Origin: Myrmaecium sp. VS I D KN 1
Taxonomy: Eukaryota > Ascomycota > Dothideomycetes > Valsariales > Valsariaceae
Direction: 5' to 3'
Assembly (NCBI GenBank): GCA_019775845.1
Contig: JADQAV010000014.1
Span: 62,001 to 126,000, forward strand
DNA: 64,000 nucleotides
Shown: positions 1-16,084 of the stretch, in pieces
Layout of the letters: each line of letters opens with the position of its first letter
How positions within the stretch are numbered: the stretch's first letter is position 1
Position numbers and translations under genes: made by a program
The notes under the pieces: generated by a model
Database searches by the model: none
The model's input: only the letters and a program-made list of their open reading frames with translations
What the model was told of the DNA's origin: nothing

Positions 1-130
1 ATTGTACAACCCAACCAGCACCCTCGCAGTAGCCGAGCGCTCCGTCCAATCGAAACTCCCGCCCACGCCAGTCCGTCATGTTACACCAAGAACCGAGCCT
101 ACAAAAGATACACGATGCCCATCCTCAGCC

Positions 131-2987
<2,857 letters not shown>

Positions 2988-3404
2988 ATGGCTACACGAA
3001 CGGCCTCTTCTGCTACAGGCAGCTTCCTTCGTGGCTTGAAAAAACCCATCCTCACCAATGAATACCCGTGCCGAACTATCGGCCTGCGCTTCGCCTCATT
3101 GGGTAATCTGAACACAAGCTATTCCGGCTCCAAATCCCAGCAACCCCAGACCGACCAAAAGGAAGCCAAGGTAGATCATCACACGCACCATGGTCAAGAC
3201 GCAGCCGTCCTGATGCCCCGACAGCCACACCCCGAACAGCCGACGAAGAAGCATGGGAAAACGCAATCGGAGCTCGATGAGGAGCTGCGGCTGAAGATGG
3301 AGGGCCTCGCAGGCGACGGGGGCGAAGCAGGCGTCGAACTCGAAGACGGGCAACCGGTATCGATGAAGCGGAGCGTGAGGAACAACATGTTCCGCTACAT
3401 TTGA
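2988..3404 (+). CDS. Small conserved-type fungal protein, probably mitochondrial
   Basis: A single exon of 138 aa. The first 50 residues are rich in Arg, Ser and Thr with almost no acidic residues (MATRTASSATGSFLRGLKKP), as in a mitochondrial presequence. The middle is a polar, His/Gln/Lys-rich linker. The C-terminal half has an acidic helix (QSELDEELRLKMEGLAG) and ends in SMKRSVRNNMFRYI, which looks like the conserved core of a family of small uncharacterised ascomycete proteins. I do not know its function. The ATG at 2988 was preferred to one upstream in the same frame because of its start context and because the presequence-like segment begins there. It is divergent to cdc5. Confidence 0.75.
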   Translation: MATRTASSATGSFLRGLKKPILTNEYPCRTIGLRFASLGNLNTSYSGSKSQQPQTDQKEAKVDHHTHHGQDAAVLMPRQPHPEQPTKKHGKTQSELDEELRLKMEGLAGDGGEAGVELEDGQPVSMKRSVRNNMFRYI

Positions 3405-6400
3405 ACCGAGCACTCCAGACGACGAGCTCTCTAGGGCCTTCTGGCTTGGGCACAATTCGTGCATTATGAAGCACAAAACGTTGCATGGCGTTCAGGTGTT
3501 AACCTCTGGTTAGTTATGAGCTTAGTATTCATTGACGCATTTTCTTAATTGTATTATACAAAGTTATCTCGACCTCGATTCCCAATACCCATTACTGCGA
3601 GTCCGTACATACTCCTAACGTCTTGCCGCTTTCATGATCATCTTTTCTTCGCTTCTTATGGCGGTTGGCCCCTTTTTGGGGAACAATGTTGCTCAACAAC
3701 ACCAATGGAATAGTGTCTCCGTGCGACAGTAGTCTCTCCGTAGCAACCTGTGTTCCCTGGAAATGCTCAGTCCGATTCAAGTTTCTGGGACCCTCGTCTC
3801 TCCTTACTATTGTCCGCCAGGGTCGCGCAAGACAGTTTCTTCGTTCGGTTTCCTGCGGAGGGGAGCTGGGAAGGATCAGTATATATGAACGGAAACAAGC
3901 CTTTCTTCGCTTCCCACTTACAAGCAATCGTGGATCTGGGAAGCTCGGTACAAGCCATACTGTTTAATGTCTTTTTTCAATGCTGGCCGTCCGCTGATCG
4001 TGAAAGGAGACTCAAGTACTGAGCAATCATCGCGGTAGGAGATGGCCTTTTTATCTTGTCTTTGTAGAGGCTAACAAGAGATGATTGACATGAGTTTGGC
4101 TAGATTTGTTGGGAGCACGGTTGCGGCCCGTATAGCTACACGGATCTCAACACACCTGGTACGGGAGCAACCTGTCAACCCAAGCCGGCTACACACACAT
4201 CGGCGCGCAGGAACGGACCACCTGATGATCAGCCTCGAGGTACAAAAGACTTTTGGGGCGAGAAAGTGAAAAGGCGCCGCATTTGTTTGAATGGACCACG
4301 AGAAAGGCTTAGAGCAGGGCAATGGGCGACGTTGGCCGAGCTGCACGCTAGCCCATTGTCTGCGGTCCCTCTATGAGGTGCCATGGTCAATGCCGTTGGC
4401 GTCGCAGCCCCTACCGCTGCGGCGGGCCTCTGGGTACTGACCATAGGGGTCTGACTGCCTCGATTGACAGCTCTATCCACAGAAAGCGGACCACTGCCCT
4501 GTCGGCTCACTCGGTGGTGAGATTCTAGACTACGCTTGGTCGAATGCACCGCGCGTCGACCCTCTCACCATCCTGATGTATTGCAAATAGAGCAACGCCT
4601 CAGCCGTTGCTCCGCGGAATGGCTATCGCAACAGGATACTAGGGACACACAACGGACCGCTTTCTGGCTGGCCGCAGCGGGAGACTCCACTACGAAGCCT
4701 TGAGCATGCAGGCAGCCACCAGCCTCTGAGCTAGAAGCGCCTTCGGAAACGTCAACTGGTTTTCGGTGCCGGATCGTTATGTGTACAATGTTCTTCCATG
4801 GCTGGTGGCTATTGCAAGCCATTGCTTTCGCGCAAGCTAGGCTTGAGGTCCCAGTTGGGCACCAGAAACAGCCGGCCCAGGGAGGATGCCCCACTGTACC
4901 AAGCCGTCCATCGGCTGCTGCAATACTCAGTTGGACTGTTCCCAAGGGAAGGTGGCTCGTCGAAGAAGCGGCGTCGAACCCCCGCTGCTGTGCGACTACA
5001 GACGGCGAATCCAAGGACAACCGAGCACTTATTCTTCGAGCAGTTCAATATTCGAGGAGACCATTTCGTTGCGGCATGTTGTTATTGGAGCTCGTGCATT
5101 GAGCTAGGTAAATACCTGAAAAAGCAAAGGTTGCTCGTCCGGCAACTGCTGCAACCGCAGTCGAAGTGCGATAGACGACGCTAAGCCTATACCTCATTAG
5201 TCGGGAAGTGCTCGGGCACCCTGAAAAGCCTGGCTCCGTCGTTTAGCGGATCTTCGGGGCTTGCGGACCAGGTATACTCTACTTGTACTGTACACTGATA
5301 TTGGGGTCGCCGGTGGTTAGCTTACGCCATGAATGCGGCTTGAGATCCTGGTTTACACCAATGGAAAGCCGTCCCGAGTCTGTTTTTTTCTTGCAATGAG
5401 ACGTGCAGAATGCAACCGGCTGCGCCAACAGACTGGCGTGCCGACGGGAGTCCGGCGACCGATTCCGCGCTTTGTGCGGCAGGTAAGGTACGCAAGAACC
5501 GATGACCTGCCCTGGATGGAGCGCTACCTAGCCCGCAACTCTTCAGCGAGTCCTCCTCCGAACCGGCAGCGGCCAATTCCACCCTCCCAAGCCGCTCATG
5601 CCCCGTCCCTCTCCGCATCCAACGATCATCCTCGCCGGCGACTGTTGAGGCGCCGGGCGTTGGTTGCAAGACGCGGCGACCAGCGACGGAAGCATCGCGC
5701 CATGCCAAGCCTAGACGCGCGAGCAACTAGCTGATGAAGGCTTACCTAGGATGCAGGGGTAAATTGAGGTTGCCCTGAAACCTCCGCTCGACTGCTCTTT
5801 TCATCGACCAACCAGGCTCTTCCGATTACGCTCTTTTAGGGCTGGTGGAGGGCAAACGATCGAAGTTACGGAAATGATAGGGCAAGGAACACCGGGAAGG
5901 GGGTGGGCGCGCGGGAATTGCAGAGCCGCAATAGTCCACAGCCGAATCGGGCCGTTGAAAGCCCCAGACGGCTTGTCTAAACATTCGCGTCGTTGGAACC
6001 TGGCTGAAACCGACCAGCCGAAGCAAGATGGAAGAAAAAAGATGAGAGACCCCTGCTGTAAATCTTGCTACAATTCTCTCTCATTTTGCCTAGTCAGGCA
6101 AGCAGGCTCATTTGAAACGGCCCCCCTGCTCGCTTCGTCAGTATGCGTCACTCCTTCAATTTTTCTTACTCATTTCTTCTAGGGCATGGTGGTCCGTAGT
6201 CGATGATATGAATAGATGGACCAGTGAGACGTCGTCCGGGCCCGAGCGAGGAACAGCTGTGGCGTCCGGTCGCAAATCGAGTTGATGTCTTTCAGGAAAA
6301 AGGGAATGATCGGTGAGGCGCTCGAAGGTTGATTCGCAAAACTCACGCCATCTTGTCACCGTCCGCCTCACCGTCGCCCGCCGCTCTGACATTCTTTCCC

Positions 6401-9400
6401 TCCTATGCTCGATGAGAAGCTGTGGCGTACGCGGATGGGTCACAGACTCGGTGGTGGGCCTCAGGTGAGATCGAAAGGCTGACCGAGGATCCTTTCTCTT
6501 TCCCTCTCTGTATGGGTACGAGGCTGAATGATTGTCCGTTGATAAGATTGCTGGTAACGAGACCAGTGTTTCTCACTTTTGAATGAACCTGTCTATCTAC
6601 TCTTGCTTCCCATCCCCCCTACAATGCGAACCTCTTTGATATCCGCAGTCCAGTCACGAGAAAGCAGCATTGTTAAGCACAAATGGACGGCACGCCTCCG
6701 AAGGTCGAAGGCCTAGGGTCAGCGAGCGTGTGTTGCGACGCAAAGAAATTGACTTCCACCGTTGCCCCGGGGCCTAGCATGACTGGAAGGGTACGGAAGC
6801 CTCGCAACTACAGCTGGACGGCCGTGAGCATCGGGTCACTAGCTTGCTGTCCCCCCTCGGCAAAAGCTAGCGCGAGCGGGCCCTCTTTCCTCTGTCCCGG
6901 GATCCTCATCAATGGACCATCGTAAGTATAGACGGGAACAGACCCCCAATGGCCAGGGGGCGTAAATGTCAGGCTGGGAACGCGCTGGGAATGAACATTG
7001 GACCATTTCTGATCATCATTTTGTCGAACCAGCGGTGAAGGAGAGAACGGCTTGAGCTGGCGGGCTCTATCTTGGCGGCAGTGAGCGTAGGTACCGCTTG
7101 AACCGGTGTACTGGTTCACTGGTGCCTAGAGGTAAAAATAACACGCGCGGCTCTCTCGCCTTGCAGCAACACACGGGCGTTAAATGTCAAGAAAGAAATG
7201 AGGGCGATAGGTTTGCTCTTCAGAGGCCGCTGTCGTCCTCCTATACGCATGTTAGTGAAGCGTGAGGCGAGCTTGGATGAAAGCAGTGTTCATACGATCC
7301 CACCCCGAGCGTACCGGTGAGGCTGCTGATTCGATACTCCAGAACATTCCAGCACCAACACGCCGTCCTGACGCAGCCGACGGTCGGCATTTGCTCCATG
7401 GCCGTTTGATTACAGCGGAACAGCAGGTTCGGAACGGCCTTACACTGGGTCGACCTGAGTACTGAAGCCTCAGGTAATGCATTGTGTAAGCCTGACGGCC
7501 GACCCTACTAACGCAACCTACTTCCCTCCGTCCGTGTCCAGCAGAGGAACCCGCGTACAACGAACGAACAGACGACATTCCACGGGCAGAAACGATGGCT
7601 GCTCGAGCAGTCATCCAGCAAGCTCTCTGCAGACGTTCAGCCCATGGCTGCGGAGCGACTGCGGGTCGGTACCGGTAGCTGCAGGGCCTCCAAGAGACCC
7701 GGAAATGCCATTCGGTGCTCATGCCCGTCAGCAACGACCACTGGCCGGGCAGGTCCTAGGCTGTGCTCCCACACAGGACGCACGACATCGAGACGGCCGT
7801 CATGCGAACTGGAGGGCCCAGCTTCCTGCAGAACCTCCTGGTCTAGCCTAGCAAGATGCAGGAGCGAACATCCATGCCTCGCCGTGTGGTCCCCTTCGTC
7901 CGAGACGCCAGAACAATGGGAAAGAGAAAACGCAGACATGAGAGGAAACAGAAATCCTATCCGAGGAGGGCAGCAAACTCTGTGCCCGTGGATTCAATGA
8001 ACACTGGACGGGAAGCGGGTGCTTCGCGATTGGGGGACTCCCGCCCCTACTACGTATGCGGTGATGTAAAGGGACAATGGAATGACGAGAGGATGAGGGG
8101 ATGGAACTACACGCAGTGTTTCCGAGCTCCCCGGCGCACAACATTGGCCTGACAGCCTTGTGTATCATCGGGGAAGCAAAGGGAACTTGTTGCTGCAGGG
8201 TGAAGTGGCTACGCATCCGAGATTCTGCACCGGATGAAAGGGTGCTAGAAATGGGACGCGAGTTTCTTCGTGAGTGTTGACTCCTGCCGTGTTCGCGGGG
8301 ATAGGGATTTCGATGGGTTGAGGCCGTAGTGATTACCGGATCGGGGGCGGTTGGAGGGCTCGCAGTCGAACCACCAACACGCCATCACAGCGGTGTGCGG
8401 CAGGCGAGCGATCACTGTTGGAAGAGCTGGAAGCTAGCGAGGTTGGACGTCCACAACGTCCCCCAGGCCGCTGGCACCGACGAATTGGCACCGGCCTCTA
8501 ACTGGGACGTTGCCACACATCGCGCAGGGGGATTTTTTCTTTCCTTTCCCCTGTGCCTGGGCACGGCGAAAAGGCAAGGCGTCGGCGGATCTTGGAAGTG
8601 AATCCCGATGCTCCCGCATTGAGGATGCCGCCAGGTCTTGCCACGATCCCGGGGCTGCTGGCTTTACGATCGATCCCGTCCGCTTGGTTCGTGTAACGTC
8701 GCACGTCCTGCAACCACGCGTAGCGCGGCGTCAGATTGGGACATCATCGCCCACCCGTGCGTGTTCACGGCCAACGAAGTTCAACGAACGTTTCTTTTCT
8801 CGTCGGTCCCTGGATCCGTTCGGGTACACCTGTCCCTTGATGATCGACGATGAACGGTTGATAGGGGATTCTGATCGGTTGCAGTTCGAGTAACCCCTTA
8901 GAATCTCACCCCACGATGAGTTGTTGAGTGTCTATAGACGGCGGGTCATGAATCCTTTGTGCAGCGGGATACTGCTGGGGACCAATATGTGGGTTAGAAA
9001 CCCAATGGAATATTGACAACTCAAGACCAAAGCGGCGGGGAGGTCGAATACGTCCCGGGTCAGAGCGAGATGTCCAGCGTGTGCTGCTGGAAACCGTCTT
9101 GCAGATGGCACAAGACCCTATCTTGCGCCGGTGGCATGATGGCCTGACTGTCAATCGAAAGACGGATCCGAGAACACGCAGCGTCCATCGATGTATAAAG
9201 GCCAACAGACCTCTGGCTACTGGAGGCTCCCCAAGCAGCCATTACCACCAACAATTAAGCCAAATTTCAGCAACTTGAATTCAGCGAGATCTGGAAGTGC
9301 CCTCCCACTTATTCTGTCCAGTAAGTTTCAAGTCTCTGAGGTCTCAGTTTGTGAACTGACGAGAATCTCCGCCCACAATAGCAACCTATCCTCGGCCCGT

Positions 9401-12400
9401 CAATACAATGGCAACCTATCAGTCTGCTCATGCTTCGGAAACAAGTCCGCACTTTCTCGATGCCGGAGGAGACGGAGCAGGTCAAGGGTAGTCGACTCTC
9501 ATTCCCTCTTGATCCCGTAGCAGAGTCACTGACAAAGGGCAGAACGAATTAGCCCGCAGTACATCCAACTGGAATAATATGTCCAACTATTTGAAGACAA
9601 GGACGTCATTGGTGCGACATCAATGGCCCTTACTCAGGAGCAATTCTCCACGTCATATCGGAGTCGGGATCGTGCATTACAAAATTTTTGCTTCGGGTCA
9701 GGAGTTGAATCAAGGTTCAGGCGTTAGGTGGATGTCATTACAAAAAGCGATGAGACGGTTGGCCGCAAAACCAGGGGCTATCATCTAGCCAGAAGAAGAA
9801 GAAAACTAGTACAACTAGGCTTCCGTCCAGCCTGTTTCCCATCCCCCCTTTCCGCTGCATCGGATATGGTGTCACGGCGAATACTTTTTTTCAGTGGAGA
9901 AAATCACCCATGGCGCACCTGGCTCCAGTTCTCGTTGGCTATGTCTTACCGTGCTGCGAGCGGGCCGGCGGGTGTAACGTGACACCGCCGTCATCCGCGA
10001 GACACTCTTCTTCTCTTCTTCCTCGAGTGCCGAACACCTGTTTGGCGTCTGGGGAATGGCTTATGTGTGCATGGGGGTTTTGGTATGCGCGGTGTCTTCC
10101 TGGCTTGTTCGGGCGGAAACGGCTCAATGCATCGTCATCTCACTCTTACCTCAACCTTCCATATGAGAGCAGCCGGAAGCGTGCATTGAGACTGCCAGAG
10201 TTATTCGTACCGTTGGGTCCCACTGAAGCATATGTAACTAATAGGATGACGGTACGGAATACAGAGGCTCGTGGTCCATCATCCAACCCAACCCCAATAA
10301 TCACAGAAAAAGATCCATATGCAATCCCAAGCCGAGCAGAAAACCAGTCCTATTTGTTCTCAACCCTATCCTACTCAGCATCCCCGTTTCCAACATAGCC
10401 CAAACCGGCCTTTCATTGTTCGTATCGAAAGACGCCCGCCGCTCCTGCAGGGAGGGACGTTTGAAAAAGAAAAAAGAAAAGAAAAGAAAAGAATGGGGGA
10501 CGTGGCACCCACGGCACCCACCTGCCCGCCCGTGTATCACGAAAAGATAAAAAAGACGTAGCCCTGTGGAAAAAGAAAAAAACATGGTATGGACTTGGCA
10601 GCTGCTGTCACACCGCTCTGTTGAGAGTTCTTTGGGTATTTGGGCGCGGGGAGGGGTGCAAACAACTGGCTAGGATGGTGTCGTGGATATGTATATATGC
10701 ATATGTATACGTATATATAGAGGTGCGAGCCCGCCAACGACAGTTCCATGTACATATGGCCGGGTTGGAGAGAGGTGAGGGGTGGGCGTGAGTACAGCAG
10801 TCTGGACGTGGACGCCATGAGGTAAATACATAACCAAAATCCTGCGTTTCCACAGGTGTTAAAGTCGCTTTCGGTATCAGTAGAATGTCAAGTTGTCCGT
10901 GGGGATGTTCCTTGAAGAGATGAGGGAAGTCCGTTACGAAGAGTGGTGATGGGAAGGGGTTGTCGATTTAGAGTTTGCGGACCCTAGGGAATTCCCGTCC
11001 ATCCACCACCCACCACCGTTACCCTGGGCTAAGATAGTGCCCGCCAGCCCGCCCGCCAGCCCGCCTGACAGCCAGACGGGTTGGGATGGCGCACGCCATT
11101 TTTTTTTCTTACATTCCAGCTCCCTCCGCGGGCAGACGGAGGGACGGCCGGTCGAGAAAAAAAAAAATCGACGTGCTCTTTTGTTTGAGGAAGTACAGCG
11201 AAGCGTTTCACGTTTCTGAATCACACCTACGTATAGACTCACCGAAAGAATTTTTTCTTGGTTTTAGAGGGGACTCTGGTTTCAAAAGAGAGCAGGTCCC
11301 CACCGTAGCTTGTAGAAACTTTCATCGACAGACATTTGTGTTTCAGAGACGATGATCAAACACTGGCGGTTTTCCCTACCTGTGTACTAGTACTTACCAA
11401 GGCGCAAAGACTCCCCCCGCTTACATCATGTGCCGGTGCAAGAATCAGCCAGTTGGCCTGATCTCCTCCTGCGACTCCACCGCGGAGCGCTATCCGCGGC
11501 AATCTGGATCGATCACCACACTTCGTGTTGATATGCTGGCAAAGTGGATCTGGTCGGGCGTCGGAAGCACGCGTGCGTTGTAATTGGATCTTCTGCTGAC
11601 GTATCGGACAAACTTCCATCCGGTTAGGTACTCGCGGACGGGGCGGGCAGCCGGGCAATGCTTGCGTCGATAGACGAGACGCTGGATGATCGCAGCTCCA
11701 GTGCAGCACCTGCAAAAAAAACCGGCTGCCTAGAATAGGTACCCAGAGCGGATGCAGGTGTGGAAACGCAATGCGATGGGAAGCCTTTCCCCGAAACGGG
11801 CCAATCGCGATTCCCCATTGTGAGCAGGCGAACCTGGAAGCTGGGATGAGAAAAGCGAGGATCGGGAGGGTAAAAGAGCACCGCCCATGGGCGGCCCCGC
11901 GCGGATCGTCTCTGCGAGCGGCTGCTGCCCTATGGGTAAGGAAACGGTGAAATGACTCAGGCGGTCCGGCTAAGCCACAACGGCTACATCATCGCGGGAG
12001 TATGCGTTCTTGATCTGATGCACGGCTGAGCGTTCTTGCGCTCCAGAGCCAGGCTTGCGAAAAAAGCACGTCGCAAGAGTGGTGGACGTTCGTCGTGTGC
12101 AGCTTGCATCTGTCGTCATAGCAAAGATTGACAACGTGGCCTCGCGCGCCAACGGCGGCCAGGATGCGCGGATGAGGGGGATGCGAGGGGGTTGCTTGCC
12201 CCTGTTGAAGGTGGCAGGCACTCCGTCATGGTTTTCCCAGGCTCTTCTGATGGTTCTAGATTCCTGCACGCAAAGAGGACGATAGAGGAGTCGTGAGGAT
12301 AAGGCGTGCGGGGAGGAAAAATTGCGAAGGCCTGATGAGTTGTTCGAGCAGGATCCACCGAACTTTTAAACGTCTGCAGCACTGCAGCCTTGGAGGGGTG

Positions 12401-14854
12401 CCGTGCCCCTCAACACCAAATGCTATCATCAATCCGGAAGTGCTGGTAAGCCTTCCGACACGACGCCATGATGCAGGATGAGCGGCACGGACCAATCGCA
12501 GGCGGCGGAGTGACGGGGGACGATTGTTCCGCTGCGGTTGCGAGAGGAAGCGTGCAAAAGTACAGGTTTGATCCAACCAGAGCCGCTCTAGCATCGGACT
12601 TTTCCATGCAGGCTTGCCGGCCTAGAGTGGGACACACTCCTCCGCTTGTCCAGTCAGATGTATATAATCAGGAGGTACCGCCCGATATTTCTGGATTGAG
12701 GATAGCATCTGAGATCATGCTCTCGCTGCCGGGCGCTTCTGAGAAGGGTTTCCGCTGCGCTGTCGACAACCCCGCGCCCAATCCCAAGGCGAACAGTCAT
12801 GCGCAATTCAGCGGTGGAGTCGTCACGCTATGAACAGCCCGTGAAAGAGGGGTGACAGGCAAAAGAAATCGCTACCGGCGGGTTTCTGAGTCGAAAGGAG
12901 CGGTAAACAACTTTGCATTAACAATCAAATGGCCTCCTTGACTCCAAGATCAAAGATGAAAATTTTCGTGTCCGGGCGGAAATTGAGGTTGACAGATTGC
13001 GCAGACGATCGGACGCTGCTCCTGAGCGCCCATTGAACGGTGCGGCTCAGCCACTAGTATTGGCAGGGAATCCATGGCCTTCCTCCTGGCTGGCGGCGGG
13101 ATCATGACTTACGAACGTTGAAGGAGCCTTCTAGGTGATAAGCTGAGCTCCAGCGATGCGGGTTTCGATGTCTTGAAATCGGTAGCAGCCGAGATGATTC
13201 AGATACGAGGTATTCTACCGAACCGCCGTCTAAAAGAGGTGGTGATATGCCTGCAGATGTTGGGATGCATCCTAACGTGAGACATTGCTCAGTGAGCATC
13301 AGTTTGTTTGCACGCGGCCTCGGTTGACGGCTGAAGTTGTGCGTCCGATACAGTGTCAAGCAATATTATTCGGCCTGAAAGCGAGCTGGGTGCACGGTTA
13401 AAGAGGCGAACAGGCTCTCTCCAACAGGATGCCTGCCCGCCGCGCTTTGAAATCCTTGTTGCTTGGATTTTCAAGTCAGCGGCACTGATCGCAACGTGCC
13501 ATTGCACCCACGACTTCTTATTGAACTCCCCAAGACGGAGCGCTGAGGGGGTTGCAGAGACAGGAGACACGAGGAGGCCCGCCAGTCATTCGCACATGTC
13601 GTCGTTCGAACAAGGCCGAGAATGGGCGGGTCGCACGAATCACAGGTAGAGTGCAGCAAGGTGTTACGACATTGCTTACGACAAAAGCATCGAGAAACCC
13701 TATCGTCTCTCTTCAGCCCTTTGATTGTGTGGAGGAACAGAATGGATTCCAGCGACTGAAATCCACGCAAATGTGAAATATGACAACCCCGGCACGGCGG
13801 AGGGGATAGGCAGCCACCACTTCACTGCGAGGAAACAGCCCCGATCGCGTCTCGGCGTCTCTGCTCGCCTTCGATCCCGGCGAATCCATGGGCAAGACAT
13901 CGCACGGCCTTCGACATTGGATCAGGGGCGGCGGAAACGGACAGACCGGGGGACGTCGGGGACGGAGAGGAGAGAAGGAGAGGAGGAGGAGACAGTCCGT
14001 CGAGCGAAATCTCGCTTCGGCCATGGTGGTAGTGGTGCTCACCTGTAATGATGGGTAGGTAGCCGTGGCCACAACGCTCAGCCGGGGAGAGACAGGAGGA
14101 GGCGGATATTCTGGGACGATTCGGGGGCGTCGGCCGGGACGGAAGAGCGCTGATTGAGCGCGGTAGGTGGGAGGAGTCACCTTCCGTCGTCCACCCAGCG
14201 ACTGGGGATGGGCGTGCGCCAGGGGCAGGGAGTGTGCCCGGGCGCACGCCAAAGAGGCCGCTAGTAGTCGGTGTGCAGCCAGTGTGGCTGACGCTTGGGC
14301 TTCGATGCATCCGCGTCGCTTGCAAGTGCTTGCAGCAGCCGGGCGGAGTGGGTGTGTGCCGCCCCAAACGTATTTGTACTTGGCCACCCCCCTCCTCACA
14401 CACGCCTTTCCCTCTTCGAGCCCGCTCGCCTCCCTCAACCCTCAACCCTCAACCCTTCCACTCTCCAACCTCTCCCCCAATTTCTCACGGACGCTCCCTC
14501 GTTCCTACACCCGTCCGCCGTGTAGAAAGCATCGTTCCTCATCTTCCCTTCGCTTCCAGAAGCGACCAGCAATCACCTCGCCGCCTTGAGACCCCGGAGA
14601 GAAGCGGGCTCACCGACTCCGACACCCTGCGCCACCTCCACAGTCAACAAATGTGCGGCAGACAGATCCAGGCTCTCCCTCTCTCCTCCGCGACAGAACC
14701 ACCTTTTCTCTCGAGCGCTCCACCACTCCCCAGCACCTACGGCCTGCGATCGCTACGGTGACGGGTCTTCTGATCCTCAATCGCCGTTCCTGTCTCGCCA
14801 CCCTTCTTTCTCTTCCTACTCTTCCTATACATATTCACGCAGTCGCGTACAAAC
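3405..14854. other. Long gene-poor region (about 11.4 kb)
   Basis: Only short, mutually overlapping ORFs on both strands; none shows a recognisable domain, a plausible start with matching splice sites, or a neighbour frame that would continue it. Base composition is ordinary, not AT-rich, so this is not RIP debris like the right end. Small low-complexity patches occur, for example CCCGCCAG-like repeats near 11037-11075, poly-T/poly-A at 11098-11168 and a TATATA-rich patch near 10688-10720. Scanning by eye for T-arm motifs gave no tRNA I would support. From about 14390 to 14854 the plus strand is strongly pyrimidine-rich and probably is the leader/promoter of the gene at 14855. Confidence 0.7.
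14651..14761 (+). other. Candidate upstream ORF (36 codons) in the leader of the gp1-like gene
   Basis: An ATG at 14651 opens a 36-codon frame starting MCGRQIQALPLSSATEPPFL and closing with TGA about 94 bp before the main start. It lies inside the pyrimidine-rich stretch before the gp1-like gene. If transcription starts upstream of it, it could reduce translation of the main frame. No transcript start is visible in the sequence, so this is a weak call. Confidence 0.25.
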
Positions 14855-16084
14855 ATGTATCCTCCTCAGTATCCAACCCCTCCGCCCGGTTATGTGCCCT
14901 TCGACTACATGAGGACTCCTCCGGTATCGCCTACACCCCAAGCGCATGCATACTATTCTCCTCGATACTCAAGCAACACTGCCACGCCGTCACCGCGAAC
15001 TTCGCCAAAGACCTACGGTCATTCCCGACGAGCAAGTCACGCCGACCCGCCACCCTTTCCCTTCACCTCCTCTCGCATGCCGAACCTCTACTCCGGATTC
15101 GCGACGCCACGCTTCTATCCGACCGCTCCGCAGCGAGAACCCGACTATGTAAGTGACTACGCTCGCTATGAAACGAAGCCGGGGCACTATCCATCGCGGG
15201 GCGCTTCGGAAAGCAAGCGACGCTACTATAGCGACAGCAAGCACCGTCCTTCGTACTCGCGATACGTGCACGTCGTGGTTGACGATGACTATGTCTGTGA
15301 CTATGGCTATCGCCGTGACGAAGACTACGACCGCGACGAGGCCCCTCCGCCTTACGAGCCGTGTCCGAACTTTGGAGGTGCTGATTACGATTATTTCGGC
15401 CAGGTCCCGATCTATGATGGAGAGCCTATCCCTCGAGCTCGTCCCCGTCGCGCCTCTACGTCCGTGCACAACCACCACGCCAAGTCATCCACCAGGGCAC
15501 GACCTTCAACCGCCAAATCATCTTCCAAGGCGACCGAAGAGGACGCGCGTCGAGCGGGCATTCCGGCAGGCTATTCATACAAGAATTGGGACCCGAAGGA
15601 AGAGCCGATCTTGCTATTGGGCAGCGTCTTTGACGCAAACTCCCTTGGCAAATGGATCTATGACTGGACCGTCTTCTACTACGGGCCGGGAAGTCCGATG
15701 TCCGAGCAGGCTGGTGACCTTTGGCTTCTGCTGATTCAACTTGCCGGCAAAGTCAAGCGCGCCGAGGAAGCCATGCCTAAGATCCGAAAGCAGGAGAATC
15801 GGGAGATGGTGGAGGAATTCCTCGAAAGTGGCGAGCGGCTGTGGGGCCGTTTCGCGAAGCTGCTCAAAGTGTGCGAGAGCTACATGATGGATGCCGCCAA
15901 GAGGGAGAACGGTGGCAAGAAGCCCACTTCTATGGGCAAGAACAGCGGTTGCGAGTTTGTGGACTCGATGTTCGGGCGCGATCGGGAGTTGGAGAGGACG
16001 GAGAAGTTGATGACTGGTATGCGTCTCTGGAGCATGCGATTCGATGCCAACTGCCAGGATATCATTCGACACCCTTCTGCCTAG
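14855..16084 (+). CDS. Conserved fungal protein, 'vegetative cell wall protein gp1'-like
   Basis: A single exon of 409 aa. Residues 1 to about 120 are a Pro/Tyr/Ser-rich disordered region (MYPPQYPTPPPGYVPFDY). A charged Tyr/Asp/Arg-rich segment follows (YRRDEDYDRDEAPPPYEP). From about residue 235 there is a compact C-terminal domain: IPAGYSYKNWDPKEEPILLL, then DANSLGKWIYDWTVFYYG and EFLESGERLWGRFAKLLKVC. This C-terminal domain is shared by a widespread Pezizomycotina family that databases often label 'vegetative cell wall protein gp1' because of the proline-rich N-terminus; that label does not show a cell-wall role. There is no signal peptide and no membrane segment, so a cytosolic or nuclear protein seems more likely. 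Function unknown. Confidence 0.85.
   Translation: MYPPQYPTPPPGYVPFDYMRTPPVSPTPQAHAYYSPRYSSNTATPSPRTSPKTYGHSRRASHADPPPFPFTSSRMPNLYSGFATPRFYPTAPQREPDYVSDYARYETKPGHYPSRGASESKRRYYSDSKHRPSYSRYVHVVVDDDYVCDYGYRRDEDYDRDEAPPPYEPCPNFGGADYDYFGQVPIYDGEPIPRARPRRASTSVHNHHAKSSTRARPSTAKSSSKATEEDARRAGIPAGYSYKNWDPKEEPILLLGSVFDANSLGKWIYDWTVFYYGPGSPMSEQAGDLWLLLIQLAGKVKRAEEAMPKIRKQENREMVEEFLESGERLWGRFAKLLKVCESYMMDAAKRENGGKKPTSMGKNSGCEFVDSMFGRDRELERTEKLMTGMRLWSMRFDANCQDIIRHPSA

Noticed and set aside
13713-14445. Overlapping 241- and 207-codon minus-strand frames upstream of the gp1-like gene
   Set aside because: Low-complexity Pro/Ser/Arg translations caused by the pyrimidine bias of the leader; no domains.
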